From contig NZ_JAFEUS010000002.1 in assembly GCF_027853335.1 (NCBI RefSeq), positions 2,216,514-2,280,513 on the forward strand: a stretch of 64,000 nt of DNA. The letters run 5' to 3'. The notes under the pieces are model-generated. The model saw only the letters and a list, made by a program, of their open reading frames with translations. It did not search any database and was not told the origin of the DNA. The stretch comes from Leucobacter sp. UCMA 4100. Its GTDB lineage: Bacteria > Actinomycetota > Actinomycetes > Actinomycetales > Microbacteriaceae. Position numbers and translations under genes: made by a program. Below, one piece after another: positions 36,411-47,657 of the stretch (position 1 is its first letter; every line of letters begins with the position of its first letter).

Positions 36411-37292
36411 TTGTCATCTGAACACTCGCTTCTCATTCATGAAGCGCTCCTATCACTCTGCAACACTCTGGAGGCCGCTGGTATTCCTGACCCCCAGGCC
36501 GATGCTGAGCTCATCGTAGGCTCTGTCCTGGGTGAAAGCCGGGGGAGGGTGCAGTCGCTCGCCATTATGGGAGGGACGCTCGAACTCGCGCAACGAGAGC
36601 GCATCGACTCACTTGCGGGCGAGCGTGCGCAACGGGTGCCACTGCAGCACCTCACGGGCAAGGCTCCGTTTCGTCACTGCGAACTTGACGTAGGGCCCGG
36701 TGTTTTTGTACCCAGGCCAGAGACAGAGACCGTTGTGCAATTTGCCATCGATGAGTTACATGCAGACATGACGCCTGAGCCGCTCGCGCTTGATCTGTGC
36801 ACGGGGAGCGGCGCCATCGCACTCGCGATGGCGACCGAAGTGCCGCGAAGCCGAGTGTGGGCTGTGGAGAAAGACGACCACGCCAGGGCATGGGCAGAGC
36901 GTAACGTTGCGCGCCTGGGTGGCGGAAGGGTGACGCTTCTGGCGGGCGACGTCGCTTCGCCACCCGCCGAGATCCAACAACTCAAGGGCAGGCTGTCGGT
37001 CATCGCGACAAACCCTCCCTATGTTCCTTCCGGGGCTATTCCGCGAGATCCAGAGGTGCGTGATCACGATCCGCATCTGGCGCTCTACAGCGGCGAAGAC
37101 GGGCTTTCGCTCATCCGCATTATCAGCCGAACCTACCGCGAGTACCTGCGTCCTGGAGGGCTCATCGTCATTGAACACGCTGAGATGCAGGGCAGCGCAG
37201 TGCGCGATATTTTGGCTGCTGACGGATGGACCTCGGCGGCGACCCACCGTGATCTCACCTTTCGTGACCGAGCGACAACCGCGAGAGCGTGA
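36411..37292 (+). CDS. prmC: Release factor glutamine methyltransferase PrmC (HemK)
   Basis: SAM-dependent N5-methylation of the GGQ glutamine in release factors. The 293-residue protein has an N-terminal helical domain (AELIVGSVLGESRGRV...QHLTGKAPFRHCELDV), the PRPETETVV motif, the SAM-binding LDLCTGSGAIALAMA and the catalytic NPPY (ATNPPYVPSG, near residue 200). The start is TTG at 36411, placed by family length; no ATG or GTG fits, and a TATGAAT box lies 11 bases upstream, so the exact start is uncertain. ywlC follows after 80 bases. Confidence 0.9.
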   Translation: MSSEHSLLIHEALLSLCNTLEAAGIPDPQADAELIVGSVLGESRGRVQSLAIMGGTLELAQRERIDSLAGERAQRVPLQHLTGKAPFRHCELDVGPGVFVPRPETETVVQFAIDELHADMTPEPLALDLCTGSGAIALAMATEVPRSRVWAVEKDDHARAWAERNVARLGGGRVTLLAGDVASPPAEIQQLKGRLSVIATNPPYVPSGAIPRDPEVRDHDPHLALYSGEDGLSLIRIISRTYREYLRPGGLIVIEHAEMQGSAVRDILAADGWTSAATHRDLTFRDRATTARA

Positions 37293-37358
37293 GTGCGCAG
37301 CCGCCTGTGAGACGGCAACGCGCCCACGCATCAAAAGCTTGAGTTCAGGCACTGGGAG

Positions 37359-37364
37359 TAAACT
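37359..37364 (+). promoter_or_regulatory. Leaderless-type -10 box of ywlC
   Basis: TAAACT lies eight bases before the ATG at 37373, within the prmC-ywlC gap. Confidence 0.45.
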
Positions 37365-37372
37365 CTTGACCC

Positions 37373-38200
37373 ATGGCCGAACTCTTTGACTGCTCAGATG
37401 CCTCACAGTTGCTCATCGGTGCCCGTACGGCGCGTCAGGCAATTGGGCGCGGCGAGCTTATCGTGTTGCCCACCGATACCGTTTACGGTGTTGCGGCCGA
37501 CGCTTTTAGCCCGCAGGCCGTAACGAAACTTCTCGAAGCGAAGGGGCGGGGCAGGCAGTCGCCACCTCCCGTTATGGTCGCCGATATGGCAGCGGTTGGC
37601 GCCCTTGCCGAGAGCGTCCCCGAGTGCGTTGAGCGACTCGCGGCAGCGTTCTGGCCTGGGCCACTCACGATCGTTCTGCCGGCCCAGCCCTCGCTGAGCT
37701 GGGACCTCGGCGATACCGGGGGAACCGTCGCTCTGCGCATTCCCGCGCACGACGTCACCCTTGAGATTCTTCGCGAAACAGGCCCACTCGCGGTCTCGAG
37801 CGCTAATAAGCACGGCGTTCCCGCGGCAAAGAACGCGGCAGAGGCTGACGACATGCTCGGCGATTCGGTTGCCGCCGTGCTCGACGCGGGCGAGGTGCCT
37901 ACGGGCGAATCGTCGACCATTGTCGACGCCACCCGCGTGAGCGAGGGCAAGCTTCGCATTCTGCGACAGGGCCCGGTCGGTATCGCAGACCTCGTTGAGG
38001 TGTGCCCCGAACTCGAGGTGAGTGTCGCCCCGAAGCGCCCCGTAGCGCCAGCAGAGCCCGAGCCAGAGCTGACCGAAGCAGAGCCGGCTGACGCTGAGCT
38101 GGCTGACTCAGAACCGACCGACGCAGAGGCGACCGGGGCAGAGCCGACCGAAGCTCAGCCGGCCGAGGAAGCTCCGGCAGCCGAGGCATCGAGCAACTAA
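37373..38200 (+). CDS. ywlC: L-threonylcarbamoyladenylate synthase (YrdC/Sua5 family) with acidic repeat tail
   Basis: Makes threonylcarbamoyl-AMP for the universal t6A37 modification of tRNA. The YrdC domain spans about residues 15-210: LIVLPTDTVYGVAADAFSPQ, KGRGRQSPPPVMVADMAAV, PGPLTIVLPAQP, VALRIPAHDV and SSANKHGVPAA are the landmarks. Beyond residue 225 the protein carries an unusual Glu/Pro/Ala/Asp/Thr tail of about 50 residues with a loose 5-residue period (TEAEP, ADAEL, TDAEA, TGAEP). The tail is not part of the family fold and is probably disordered. wecA starts three bases after the stop. Confidence 0.92.
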   Translation: MAELFDCSDASQLLIGARTARQAIGRGELIVLPTDTVYGVAADAFSPQAVTKLLEAKGRGRQSPPPVMVADMAAVGALAESVPECVERLAAAFWPGPLTIVLPAQPSLSWDLGDTGGTVALRIPAHDVTLEILRETGPLAVSSANKHGVPAAKNAAEADDMLGDSVAAVLDAGEVPTGESSTIVDATRVSEGKLRILRQGPVGIADLVEVCPELEVSVAPKRPVAPAEPEPELTEAEPADAELADSEPTDAEATGAEPTEAQPAEEAPAAEASSN

Positions 38201-38203
38201 TTC

Positions 38204-39325
38204 GTGATTCCGTATCTATGGGTGGGCGCGCTCGCGGCGGCGGTAACCGCGGTCGCCTCGGTCGTGGTGCTGTGGGTAAGCCGTAAGTACCAGCTCGCTC
38301 CAGAGGTTCGCGAACGCGACATGCACCAGAACCCGACCCCACGCCTTGGCGGGGTCGCGATGTATATAGGGCTACTCGCCGGAATGCTCGGTGTGGTGTG
38401 GTTCGGGGGCAACGACTTCGCCGTCGTTTTGCAAAACACCAGCCAATTGTGGGCGTTGCTTATCGCGGTCACGATTATCGTCGTGGTCGGTGTCATCGAC
38501 GACCTCATCGACCTCGACTGGATGCTGAAACTCGGAGCTCAACTGGTCGCAGCCGGTTTGCTCGCATGGCAGGGAGTGCAGATTCTCTCGCTGCCGCTCG
38601 GCAACACCCTCATCGTGGCGTCACCATACATCAACATGGTGCTGACGGTCTTCCTTATGGTGACGGTGATGAACGCCATGAACTTCATCGATGGGCTCGA
38701 CGGTCTCGTCGTCGGCGTTTCGCTCATCGCAAACCTCACCTTCTTCGTCTATACGATGCTGCTCGCACGCGACCTCGGCAGTGCTGAGTCGGTGAGCTTT
38801 GCGAGTCTCATCGCAGCGTTGCTCGTGGGAGTGTGCGTTGGCTTCTTACCGTTCAACTGGCACCGAGCAAAAATGTTCATGGGCGACGCGGGGGCCCTCA
38901 TGATCGGGTTGCTCATGGCAACATCAACGATCATGGTCACCGGGCAGTTGAACCCGGCTTCGCTCAGCACCGACGTGGTGATTGCCTCATGGATTCCGAT
39001 CATCTTGCCCTTTGCGGTACTCGCACTGCCGCTCGCTGATCTCCTGCTTGCCGTTGTGCGCCGGCTGAGGGCGGGGAAGAGTCCCTTCAGTGCTGACAGG
39101 CACCATCTGCACCATAAGCTCATCGATCTTGGCCACTCGCACACGCAAGCGGCAATGATTTTTCACCTGTGGACCCTCGTGATCTCGCTCGCTTGCCTGC
39201 TCACTTTTACCCTCGAGGGCTACACCATTCCCATTCTTGTTCTCGTGATCGGCTGCGGGCTGTGTCTTGTTGTCACCCTCGTGCCAGCATCACGTGCAAA
39301 GACATTGCTACGGTTACACTCGTAA
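38204..39325 (+). CDS. wecA: Undecaprenyl-phosphate GlcNAc-1-phosphate transferase (WecA/TagO family)
   Basis: Polytopic membrane enzyme that transfers a HexNAc-1-phosphate from UDP-sugar to undecaprenyl phosphate, the first step of wall glycopolymer synthesis. The 373-residue protein has about 11 helices and the family motifs: the Mg-binding VVGVIDDLIDLDW (about residue 103), NAMNFIDGLDGLVVG, FLPFNWHRAKMFMGDAGALMIG, and the DRHHLHHKLIDLGHSHTQA histidine loop. GTG 38204 follows the ywlC stop closely. In actinobacteria this gene usually sits just upstream of the atp operon, as here. Confidence 0.92.
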   Translation: MIPYLWVGALAAAVTAVASVVVLWVSRKYQLAPEVRERDMHQNPTPRLGGVAMYIGLLAGMLGVVWFGGNDFAVVLQNTSQLWALLIAVTIIVVVGVIDDLIDLDWMLKLGAQLVAAGLLAWQGVQILSLPLGNTLIVASPYINMVLTVFLMVTVMNAMNFIDGLDGLVVGVSLIANLTFFVYTMLLARDLGSAESVSFASLIAALLVGVCVGFLPFNWHRAKMFMGDAGALMIGLLMATSTIMVTGQLNPASLSTDVVIASWIPIILPFAVLALPLADLLLAVVRRLRAGKSPFSADRHHLHHKLIDLGHSHTQAAMIFHLWTLVISLACLLTFTLEGYTIPILVLVIGCGLCLVVTLVPASRAKTLLRLHS

Positions 39326-39346
39326 CCCTTGAGAGGATCCCACGAC

Positions 39347-39826
39347 ATGACTGAACTCACGCCAAACGCCATGCCGCAGCCAGAGCCAGAACCGACCGAG
39401 CGCGAAATGCCGGTCTCGCAGCCCGTCTTCGTGAAGGCCCTCAAATGGTCAGTTGTCGCGACCGTGCTCATGGTGGTCGTGTTTGGGCTTATCGGCTGGC
39501 TGGTCAGTGAGGAACGAGGGCTTATCGGCGGGGTGCTCGGCGCCGCAGGAGCCGGGGTGTTCTTCGCTTTGACGCTCGGCAGTATCGCATTTGCCAACCG
39601 CTTTGTTGAGAGTGACCTGTACGTGCCAATGTTCTTTGGCATCGTGGTCGGCGGCTGGCTACTGAAGTTTGTTCTTTTCATTGTTGCGGCTCTACTGCTC
39701 AAATCACAGCCATGGCTTGACCCGACCATTTTATTCATTGCCGTGATCGTTGGCGTACTCGTCTCGCTCGCAATCGACGCTTTTGTCGTCTTGAAATCAA
39801 GAATTCCGCTCGTTTCTGGCCGCTAG
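39347..39826 (+). CDS. AtpI-like small membrane protein upstream of ATP synthase
   Basis: A 159-residue protein with a Pro/Glu-rich N-terminus (QPEPEPTEREMP) and four hydrophobic helices at about 32-55, 62-80, 95-115 and 125-145. Position immediately before atpB and the four-helix layout match the poorly conserved AtpI/actinobacterial 'ATP synthase protein I', thought to aid c-ring assembly or Mg uptake. ATG 39347 follows GAGAGGA; a TTG at 39329 would sit inside the ribosome site region. The assignment rests on context more than on sequence motifs. Confidence 0.65.
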   Translation: MTELTPNAMPQPEPEPTEREMPVSQPVFVKALKWSVVATVLMVVVFGLIGWLVSEERGLIGGVLGAAGAGVFFALTLGSIAFANRFVESDLYVPMFFGIVVGGWLLKFVLFIVAALLLKSQPWLDPTILFIAVIVGVLVSLAIDAFVVLKSRIPLVSGR

Positions 39827-39879
39827 ACAACCTATTACCCGTACAGGTTTCGCTCGCGGCGAGAAGTTGATAGTATGGG

Positions 39880-39926
39880 CGAGGTTCTTCAAGTGTGCGC
39901 ATTATCAGCAGGTATGAAGAATCTCG
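39880..39926 (+). promoter_or_regulatory. Hairpin in the atp operon leader
   Basis: CGAGGTTCTTC (39880-39890) pairs with GAAGAATCTCG (39916-39926) over 11 bp with one G-U pair and a 25-base loop, 72 bases before the atpB ATG. No U-tract follows. The 171-base gap also holds a TAGTAT box at 39871-39876 that may be the -10 of the operon. Confidence 0.4.
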
Positions 39927-39997
39927 TCCCATGATCGCAGTTGTGTGAGTAGGTACTCGCACCGAGAAACAGGAGACTGGCGCTGTCCGCAACCGCT

Positions 39998-40798
39998 ATG
40001 CACCTCGTGACCTTGGCAGCTCTTCCCTTTGAGGGAGGCTTCCACCCGCCAACGATCGACGAGTTCTTCCCAGACGTCGTACTTTTCGAAGGCACCATCT
40101 TCGCAATGAACCGCATCATGATGATTCGTGTTCTCATGATGGTCGTTCTGCTCGTTCTCTTCTGGCTCGGCACTCGCAACATGCGTGTGATCCCGACCCG
40201 TGGTCAGTCGATCACTGAGATGGCACTCGACTTCGTACGCGTGAACATTGCTGAAGACCTGCTCGGTAAAGCCGATGCAAAGCGCTTCATGCCTATTCTT
40301 GCCTCGATCTTCTTCATGATTCTGGCGTTCAACATCACCGGCATCATTCCATTCCTCAACATTGGTGTCTCGTCGGTGATCGGCGTTCCGCTCGTGCTTG
40401 CGGTCGTGACCTACATCACCTTCATTTACGCGGGTGTGAAGAAGAGCCCGAAGAACTTCTTCAAGAACTCGCTCTTCCCAGCAGGCGTTCCCAAGCCCCT
40501 GTACATCATTGTTACTCCGATCGAGTTCTTCTCGACCTTCGTTCTTCGCCCGGCAACGCTCACGCTGCGTCTGCTCATGAACATGCTCGTCGGCCACTTG
40601 CTGCTCGTGCTGTTCTTCTCGGCAACGAACTTCTTCATCTTCAACGCTGATGGCTTCATGAAGCTCTTCGGTGTTGGCACTTTCGTCGTGGGCTTTGCAT
40701 TCACCCTCTTCGAAATCCTGGTGGCATTCCTCCAGGCTTACATCTTCACCATTCTCACTGGCGTCTACATCCAGCTCGCGCTGGCTGAAGAACACTAA
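39998..40798 (+). CDS. atpB: ATP synthase Fo subunit a
   Basis: Proton-channel subunit of the membrane sector. The 266-residue protein has five or six helices; the essential Arg is in helix 5 in STFVLRPATLTLRLLMNMLVGHL, and the C-terminal helix carries the usual LVAFLQAYIFTILTGVYI. ATG 39998 is the first conventional start, but AGGAG is 22 bases away from it; the spacing would be ideal (7 bases) for an in-frame CTG at 39983, which would add MSATA. First structural gene of the atp operon. Confidence 0.95.
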   Translation: MHLVTLAALPFEGGFHPPTIDEFFPDVVLFEGTIFAMNRIMMIRVLMMVVLLVLFWLGTRNMRVIPTRGQSITEMALDFVRVNIAEDLLGKADAKRFMPILASIFFMILAFNITGIIPFLNIGVSSVIGVPLVLAVVTYITFIYAGVKKSPKNFFKNSLFPAGVPKPLYIIVTPIEFFSTFVLRPATLTLRLLMNMLVGHLLLVLFFSATNFFIFNADGFMKLFGVGTFVVGFAFTLFEILVAFLQAYIFTILTGVYIQLALAEEH

Positions 40799-40822
40799 TT
40801 CGGGCTACGTCAACCGGCGTAG

Positions 40823-41074
<252 letters not shown>

Positions 41075-41111
41075 GTCTTCCAACTTTTCCTAGTCTCGAA
41101 AGGGAGGCTCG

Positions 41112-41654
41112 ATGAATAACGCAGTACTTGCTGCTGCAGAGGGTAAACCAAACCCACTGCTTCCTGCGGATTACGACATCTTCTGGTCGGCAATCATCTT
41201 CGTCATCATCCTTATTGCATTTTGGAAGGTTTTCCTTCCGAAGTTCACCGCAATGCTCGACGCTCGCGCCGAGGCCATTGAAGGGAACATTGCAAAGGCT
41301 GACGAAGCTCAGGCCAAGGCCGAAGCCGCTCTGCAGGAATACAACGCCCAGCTTGCTGGCGCCCGCGAGGAAGCAGCTGAGATTCGCGATTCAGCTCGCC
41401 AGGATGCAACCAAGATTGTTGCAAAGGCGAAGGAAGACGCAACGACCGAACAGGCTCGCATTGTTCAGTCGGCTCAGACACAGATCGAAGCCGAGCGTCA
41501 GACCGCGTACGTGTCACTCCAGAAGGAAGTTGGCACTCTCGCAATTGACCTCGCCTCAGGCGTCGTCGGTGAATCACTCAGCGAAGACGCAAAGGCTACC
41601 GCCCTCGTCGACCGCTTCATTGCGGATCTTGAGAACACGAAGGCAGTGGGCTAA
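41112..41654 (+). CDS. atpF: ATP synthase Fo subunit b
   Basis: Peripheral stalk subunit, 180 residues. One N-terminal membrane helix (about 24-44, FWSAIIFVIILIAFWKVFLP) is followed by a long Ala/Glu/Lys/Arg helix, predicted as an extended right-handed coiled coil (AKADEAQAKAEAALQEYNAQ and on). Mycobacteria carry a second b'/b-delta fusion; here a single b and a separate delta gene are present. Its stop abuts the atpH ATG directly. Confidence 0.95.
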   Translation: MNNAVLAAAEGKPNPLLPADYDIFWSAIIFVIILIAFWKVFLPKFTAMLDARAEAIEGNIAKADEAQAKAEAALQEYNAQLAGAREEAAEIRDSARQDATKIVAKAKEDATTEQARIVQSAQTQIEAERQTAYVSLQKEVGTLAIDLASGVVGESLSEDAKATALVDRFIADLENTKAVG

Positions 41655-42431
41655 ATGGGCAGTGCTTCACGGAGCGCTCTAGCGGCGGCTCGCAGCGTTC
41701 TCGACTCACAGTCGCAGGCAGGTCTCGGTAGCGAGCTCCTGCAGGCTTCAGCTGTGCTCGAGGGCTCGCCAGCCCTGGTCGGTGGGCTCACCGACCCCGC
41801 GGGTGATGCGCAGAGTAAAAAAGAACTCGTTGCAAAGGTCTTCGCCGAGGCAGGTGCGGGCACTCAGGCCGTACTGAACGCCGCAGCTGGCGAACGCTGG
41901 TCGAACACCGACGAGTTCGTTGCAGGTGTTGAAGAGCTCGGAATTCGTGCTGCCGCTTCGGTTCAGCCCGGTCTTGATGAAGAGCTTCTCGCCATCGAAA
42001 CAGTGATCAGCGGAAACCACGAGCTTGAGCTCACACTCGGAAGCAAGCTGGGTGTAGCTGAGCAGAAGGTCAAGGTCGTTCACGAACTGTTCAACGGCAA
42101 AGTCTCGGCAAACGCACTTGAGGTTGTTGAGCACACCGTGGCTCAGCCGCGTGGCCGTCGCATTGGTCGTGTTCTTCGTGACTTCGCAAAGATCATCGCA
42201 GACCAGGGAGGCGCCGAACTTGCTACGGTAACGCTCGCCGCACCCCTCGATGCAGCTCGTCTCGAGCGCCTGCAGACACTACTCTCGACCCAGTCGGGTC
42301 GTGCGGTGAAGCTGACGACCGTCATCGATCCGTCTCTCGTGGGCGGTGTGCGAATTCAGATTGGCGACAACGTGATTGACGGCAGCGTCAAAGCACGTCT
42401 CGACGATCTTCGACTCCAGCTCGCAGGCTAG
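41655..42431 (+). CDS. atpH: ATP synthase F1 subunit delta
   Basis: Links the peripheral stalk to the top of F1. At 258 residues it is longer than the 175-180 typical of E. coli, as in many actinobacteria; the extra length is N-terminal. The C-terminal OSCP core is seen as VEHTVAQPRGRRIGRVLRDF and DPSLVGGVRIQIGDNVIDGS followed by VKARLDDLRLQL. No separate fusion partner is recognised. The ATG follows the atpF stop with no gap. Confidence 0.94.
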   Translation: MGSASRSALAAARSVLDSQSQAGLGSELLQASAVLEGSPALVGGLTDPAGDAQSKKELVAKVFAEAGAGTQAVLNAAAGERWSNTDEFVAGVEELGIRAAASVQPGLDEELLAIETVISGNHELELTLGSKLGVAEQKVKVVHELFNGKVSANALEVVEHTVAQPRGRRIGRVLRDFAKIIADQGGAELATVTLAAPLDAARLERLQTLLSTQSGRAVKLTTVIDPSLVGGVRIQIGDNVIDGSVKARLDDLRLQLAG

Positions 42432-42479
42432 CGGGTACTACATCTTTTCCGGCTTGGCCGGTTGACTAGAGGAAAAACA

Positions 42480-44108
42480 ATGGCAGAAATCACCATCAGC
42501 CCCGATGAAATTCGCGGCGCCTTGAAGGATTTTGCGGCCTCGTACGAGCCCGCTGGTGCTGAGAGCACCGAAGTTGGAACGGTTATTGACGCAGCCGACG
42601 GTATTGCACACGTCGAGGGGCTCCCCGGCGTCATGGCCAACGAGCTTGTTCGTTTTGCCGACGGCACCCTGGGCCTCGCCCAGAACCTTGAAGAGAACGA
42701 AATTGGTGTCGTTGTGCTCGGTGAGTTCACCGAGATCGCAGAGGGACAGCCAGTAACTCGCACCGGTGAGGTGCTCTCGGTTCCGGTTGGCGAGGGCTAC
42801 CTTGGTCGCGTGGTTGACCCACTCGGCAAGCCCATCGATGGCCTCGGTGAAATCACCGGCATCGAGGGTCGTCGTGCGCTCGAGCTCCAGGCTCCCGGCG
42901 TTATGCAGCGTAAGTCGGTTCACGAGCCGCTGCAGACCGGCATGAAGGCAATCGACGCGATGATCCCCGTTGGCCGTGGCCAGCGTCAGCTCATCATTGG
43001 CGACCGCCAGACCGGTAAGACCGCTCTCGCGATCGATACGATCATCAACCAGCGCGCTAACTGGGAGTCGGGTGACCCCACGAAGCAGGTTCGTTGCATC
43101 TACGTCGCAATCGGTCAGAAGGGTTCAACCATCGCTTCGGTGAAGGGTGCACTCGAAGACGCAGGAGCGATGGAGTACACCACCATCGTTGCTTCACCAG
43201 CGTCAGACCCCGCAGGCTTCAAGTACCTTGCTCCGTATACCGGCTCGGCTATCGGCCAGCACTGGATGTACGACGGTAAGCACGTACTCATCGTGTTCGA
43301 TGACCTTTCGAAGCAGGCTGAGGCCTACCGTGCTGTGTCACTCTTGCTGCGTCGCCCACCGGGCCGCGAGGCATACCCCGGTGACGTTTTCTACTTGCAC
43401 TCACGTCTCCTCGAGCGTTGCGCAAAGCTTTCTGACGACCTCGGTGCAGGTTCGATGACCGGCCTTCCGATCATTGAGACCAAGGCAAACGACGTCTCGG
43501 CATACATTCCGACCAACGTGATTTCGATTACCGATGGCCAGATCTTCCTGCAGTCCGACCTCTTCAACGCAAACCAGCGCCCAGCGGTTGACGTTGGTAT
43601 CTCGGTTTCACGTGTTGGTGGCGACGCTCAGGTGAAGTCGATCAAGAAGGTTTCAGGTACGTTGAAGCTTGAGCTCGCTCAGTACCGTGCGCTTGAAGCA
43701 TTCTCGATGTTCGCATCAGACCTCGACGCTGCAAGCCGCCGTCAGCTTGATCGTGGTGCACGCCTCACCGAGCTGCTCAAGCAGCCTCAGTACACGCCGT
43801 ACCCGGTTGAAGATCAGACCGTGTCGATCTGGGCTGGTACCAAGGGTTACTTTGACGATGTTCCAGTCGTAGACGTCCTGCGCTTCGAGCGCGAGTTCCT
43901 CGACTACGTTGCAAACAACTCGCAGGCACTCACGACGCTTCGTGAGACGAACGTGCTCGACGATGAAACCGTTGCAACGCTGACGGCTCTCATCGAGAAG
44001 TTCAAGCTCGAGTTCCGCACTTCAGAGGGCAAGGCGCTCAACGAGCAGTTTGACGCACTCGCAGACGAAGACATCAACCAGGAGCAGCTGGTCGTTAACA
44101 AGAAGTAG
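42480..44108 (+). CDS. atpA: ATP synthase F1 subunit alpha
   Basis: Non-catalytic nucleotide-binding subunit, 542 residues. Visible: N-terminal beta-barrel ([20 protein letters not shown]), the P-loop GDRQTGKTA (about residue 175), [20 protein letters not shown], and the arginine-finger region [13 protein letters not shown] 42480 follows AGAGGAAAAAC; the TTG 18 bases upstream is unlikely. Length and motif order are standard. Confidence 0.97.
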   Translation: MAEITISPDEIRGALKDFAASYEPAGAESTEVGTVIDAADGIAHVEGLPGVMANELVRFADGTLGLAQNLEENEIGVVVLGEFTEIAEGQPVTRTGEVLSVPVGEGYLGRVVDPLGKPIDGLGEITGIEGRRALELQAPGVMQRKSVHEPLQTGMKAIDAMIPVGRGQRQLIIGDRQTGKTALAIDTIINQRANWESGDPTKQVRCIYVAIGQKGSTIASVKGALEDAGAMEYTTIVASPASDPAGFKYLAPYTGSAIGQHWMYDGKHVLIVFDDLSKQAEAYRAVSLLLRRPPGREAYPGDVFYLHSRLLERCAKLSDDLGAGSMTGLPIIETKANDVSAYIPTNVISITDGQIFLQSDLFNANQRPAVDVGISVSRVGGDAQVKSIKKVSGTLKLELAQYRALEAFSMFASDLDAASRRQLDRGARLTELLKQPQYTPYPVEDQTVSIWAGTKGYFDDVPVVDVLRFEREFLDYVANNSQALTTLRETNVLDDETVATLTALIEKFKLEFRTSEGKALNEQFDALADEDINQEQLVVNKK

Positions 44109-44115
44109 TTGGTCA

Positions 44116-44139
44116 GCGGGGCAGCTGAGGCTGCCCCGC
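44116..44139 (+). other. Hairpin between atpA and atpG
   Basis: GCGGGGCAGC (44116-44125) and GCTGCCCCGC (44130-44139) form a perfect 10-bp stem with a TGAG loop, seven bases after the atpA stop. There is no U-tract. It may stabilise or mark processing of the upstream message rather than terminate transcription, since atpG-D-C must be transcribed too. Confidence 0.6.
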
Positions 44140-44179
44140 ACCACACTTCTCGATCAGTAACTCTAGACACAGGAGAGAC

Positions 44180-46551
<2,372 letters not shown>

Positions 46552-46553
46552 TC

Positions 46554-46817
46554 ATGGCTGCCCTCAGCGTCAACATCGTGTCGGCCGACCGTCAGGTCTG
46601 GTCAGGCGAAGCAACCCAGATCGTCGCAAAAACGGTCGAGGGCGAGATCGGTATTCTTGCCGGTCACGAACCGCTCCTCGCCGTGCTCGGTGATGGTGCA
46701 GTTCGCATCACCACCACCGACGGTTCTGTCGTGGTTGTGAACGCAGAGGGTGGTTTCTTCTCGGTTAACCGCAACTCAGTTGAGGTTGTTGCCGGGCAGG
46801 CTTCCCTCGTCGCCTAA
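46554..46817 (+). CDS. atpC: ATP synthase F1 subunit epsilon, short form
   Basis: Rotor-base subunit. Only 87 residues, covering the N-terminal beta-sandwich (VNIVSADRQVWSGEATQIVA, GEIGILAGHEPLLAVLGDGA). The C-terminal two-helix domain that in E. coli or Bacillus inhibits ATP hydrolysis is missing; usual length is 120-140. yaaA begins 18 bases after the stop, so there is no room for a lost exon-like extension or frameshift remnant. The short form is probably native. Confidence 0.93.
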   Translation: MAALSVNIVSADRQVWSGEATQIVAKTVEGEIGILAGHEPLLAVLGDGAVRITTTDGSVVVVNAEGGFFSVNRNSVEVVAGQASLVA

Positions 46818-46835
46818 CGGCGAACTACTATTCTC

Positions 46836-47615
46836 ATGCGTGTGCTGTTGCCGCCGTCAGAGTCCAAGCGACCTGACGGCGGCAACGCCATTTTTCGCGC
46901 AGAAAATCTGCTCTTCCAAGCAGACCTGGGTGAGACCAGGAAACGCGTTCTCGACGCGGTCGTCGCGGTCAGCGGCGACACCGAGCGCGCACAGAAGGCC
47001 TTCAAGCTTGGAGCGAAGGCCACCGGCGAACTTCAGCACAACCTGCGACTGAGCGATGCTCAGGGGCTCGCTGCGATCGAGCGGTACGTCGGGGTGCTCT
47101 TTGATGAGATCGAGATAGATGAGCTCGATGAGGCATCTCGCGGGTGGATCGCAGACCACGTCTTCATTCAATCGGCTCTCTTCGGTCTCGTAAGTGCCTC
47201 AGACGAAATTCCGCCTTACCGGCTTTCAGCATCGTCACGGCTCACCGATGAGCTCGGGGCGACGTTGAAGAAGACCTGGCTCGAAGCGTTTGCCGACTTC
47301 GAGTGGCCAGAGGCGTTCATGCTTGACCTCCGGTCGAAAGACTACGCTGCACTCGCTCCGATTCCTGACACGGTTGAGTGGCTGACACTCGACATCGTTC
47401 AGCGAACCGAAGACGGGGGAGTGCGCGCCCTCAATCACTTCAATAAGCGGGCCAAGGGAGATCTCGTGAAGCGTCTCGCCCGCTCGCAGGCGACCATCAC
47501 GTCGCAGGCCGAATTCTTGGCGTGGGCAAATGACGAGGGTCTCGAAATCACCGAGACTGGTGAACCGCATCACGCGACACTCGTGACGACGCTCGGCGTT
47601 GTCGCCGCACGCTAG
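46836..47615 (+). CDS. yaaA: Peroxide stress protein YaaA (DUF328 family)
   Basis: A 259-residue protein of the UPF0246/YaaA family, which in E. coli limits intracellular iron during peroxide stress. Landmarks are the N-terminal LLPPSESKRPDGG, the ARGWIADHVFIQSALFG-like region (SRGWIADHVFIQSALFGLVS), DEIPPYRLSASSRL, and the C-terminal LNHFNKRAKGDLVKRLARS. Start ATG 46836; a TACTAT box ends four bases upstream. It follows atpC closely and could be read through from the atp operon. Confidence 0.88.
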   Translation: MRVLLPPSESKRPDGGNAIFRAENLLFQADLGETRKRVLDAVVAVSGDTERAQKAFKLGAKATGELQHNLRLSDAQGLAAIERYVGVLFDEIEIDELDEASRGWIADHVFIQSALFGLVSASDEIPPYRLSASSRLTDELGATLKKTWLEAFADFEWPEAFMLDLRSKDYAALAPIPDTVEWLTLDIVQRTEDGGVRALNHFNKRAKGDLVKRLARSQATITSQAEFLAWANDEGLEITETGEPHHATLVTTLGVVAAR

Positions 47616-47657
47616 CGTGTAGCATGGGTGGGTGGGAAACGATGAGCGGAGAGAAGC

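Noticed and set aside
46818-46835. Frameshift that shortened atpC
   Set aside because: Only 18 bases separate the stop from yaaA, too little for a lost helical domain, so the short form looks native.
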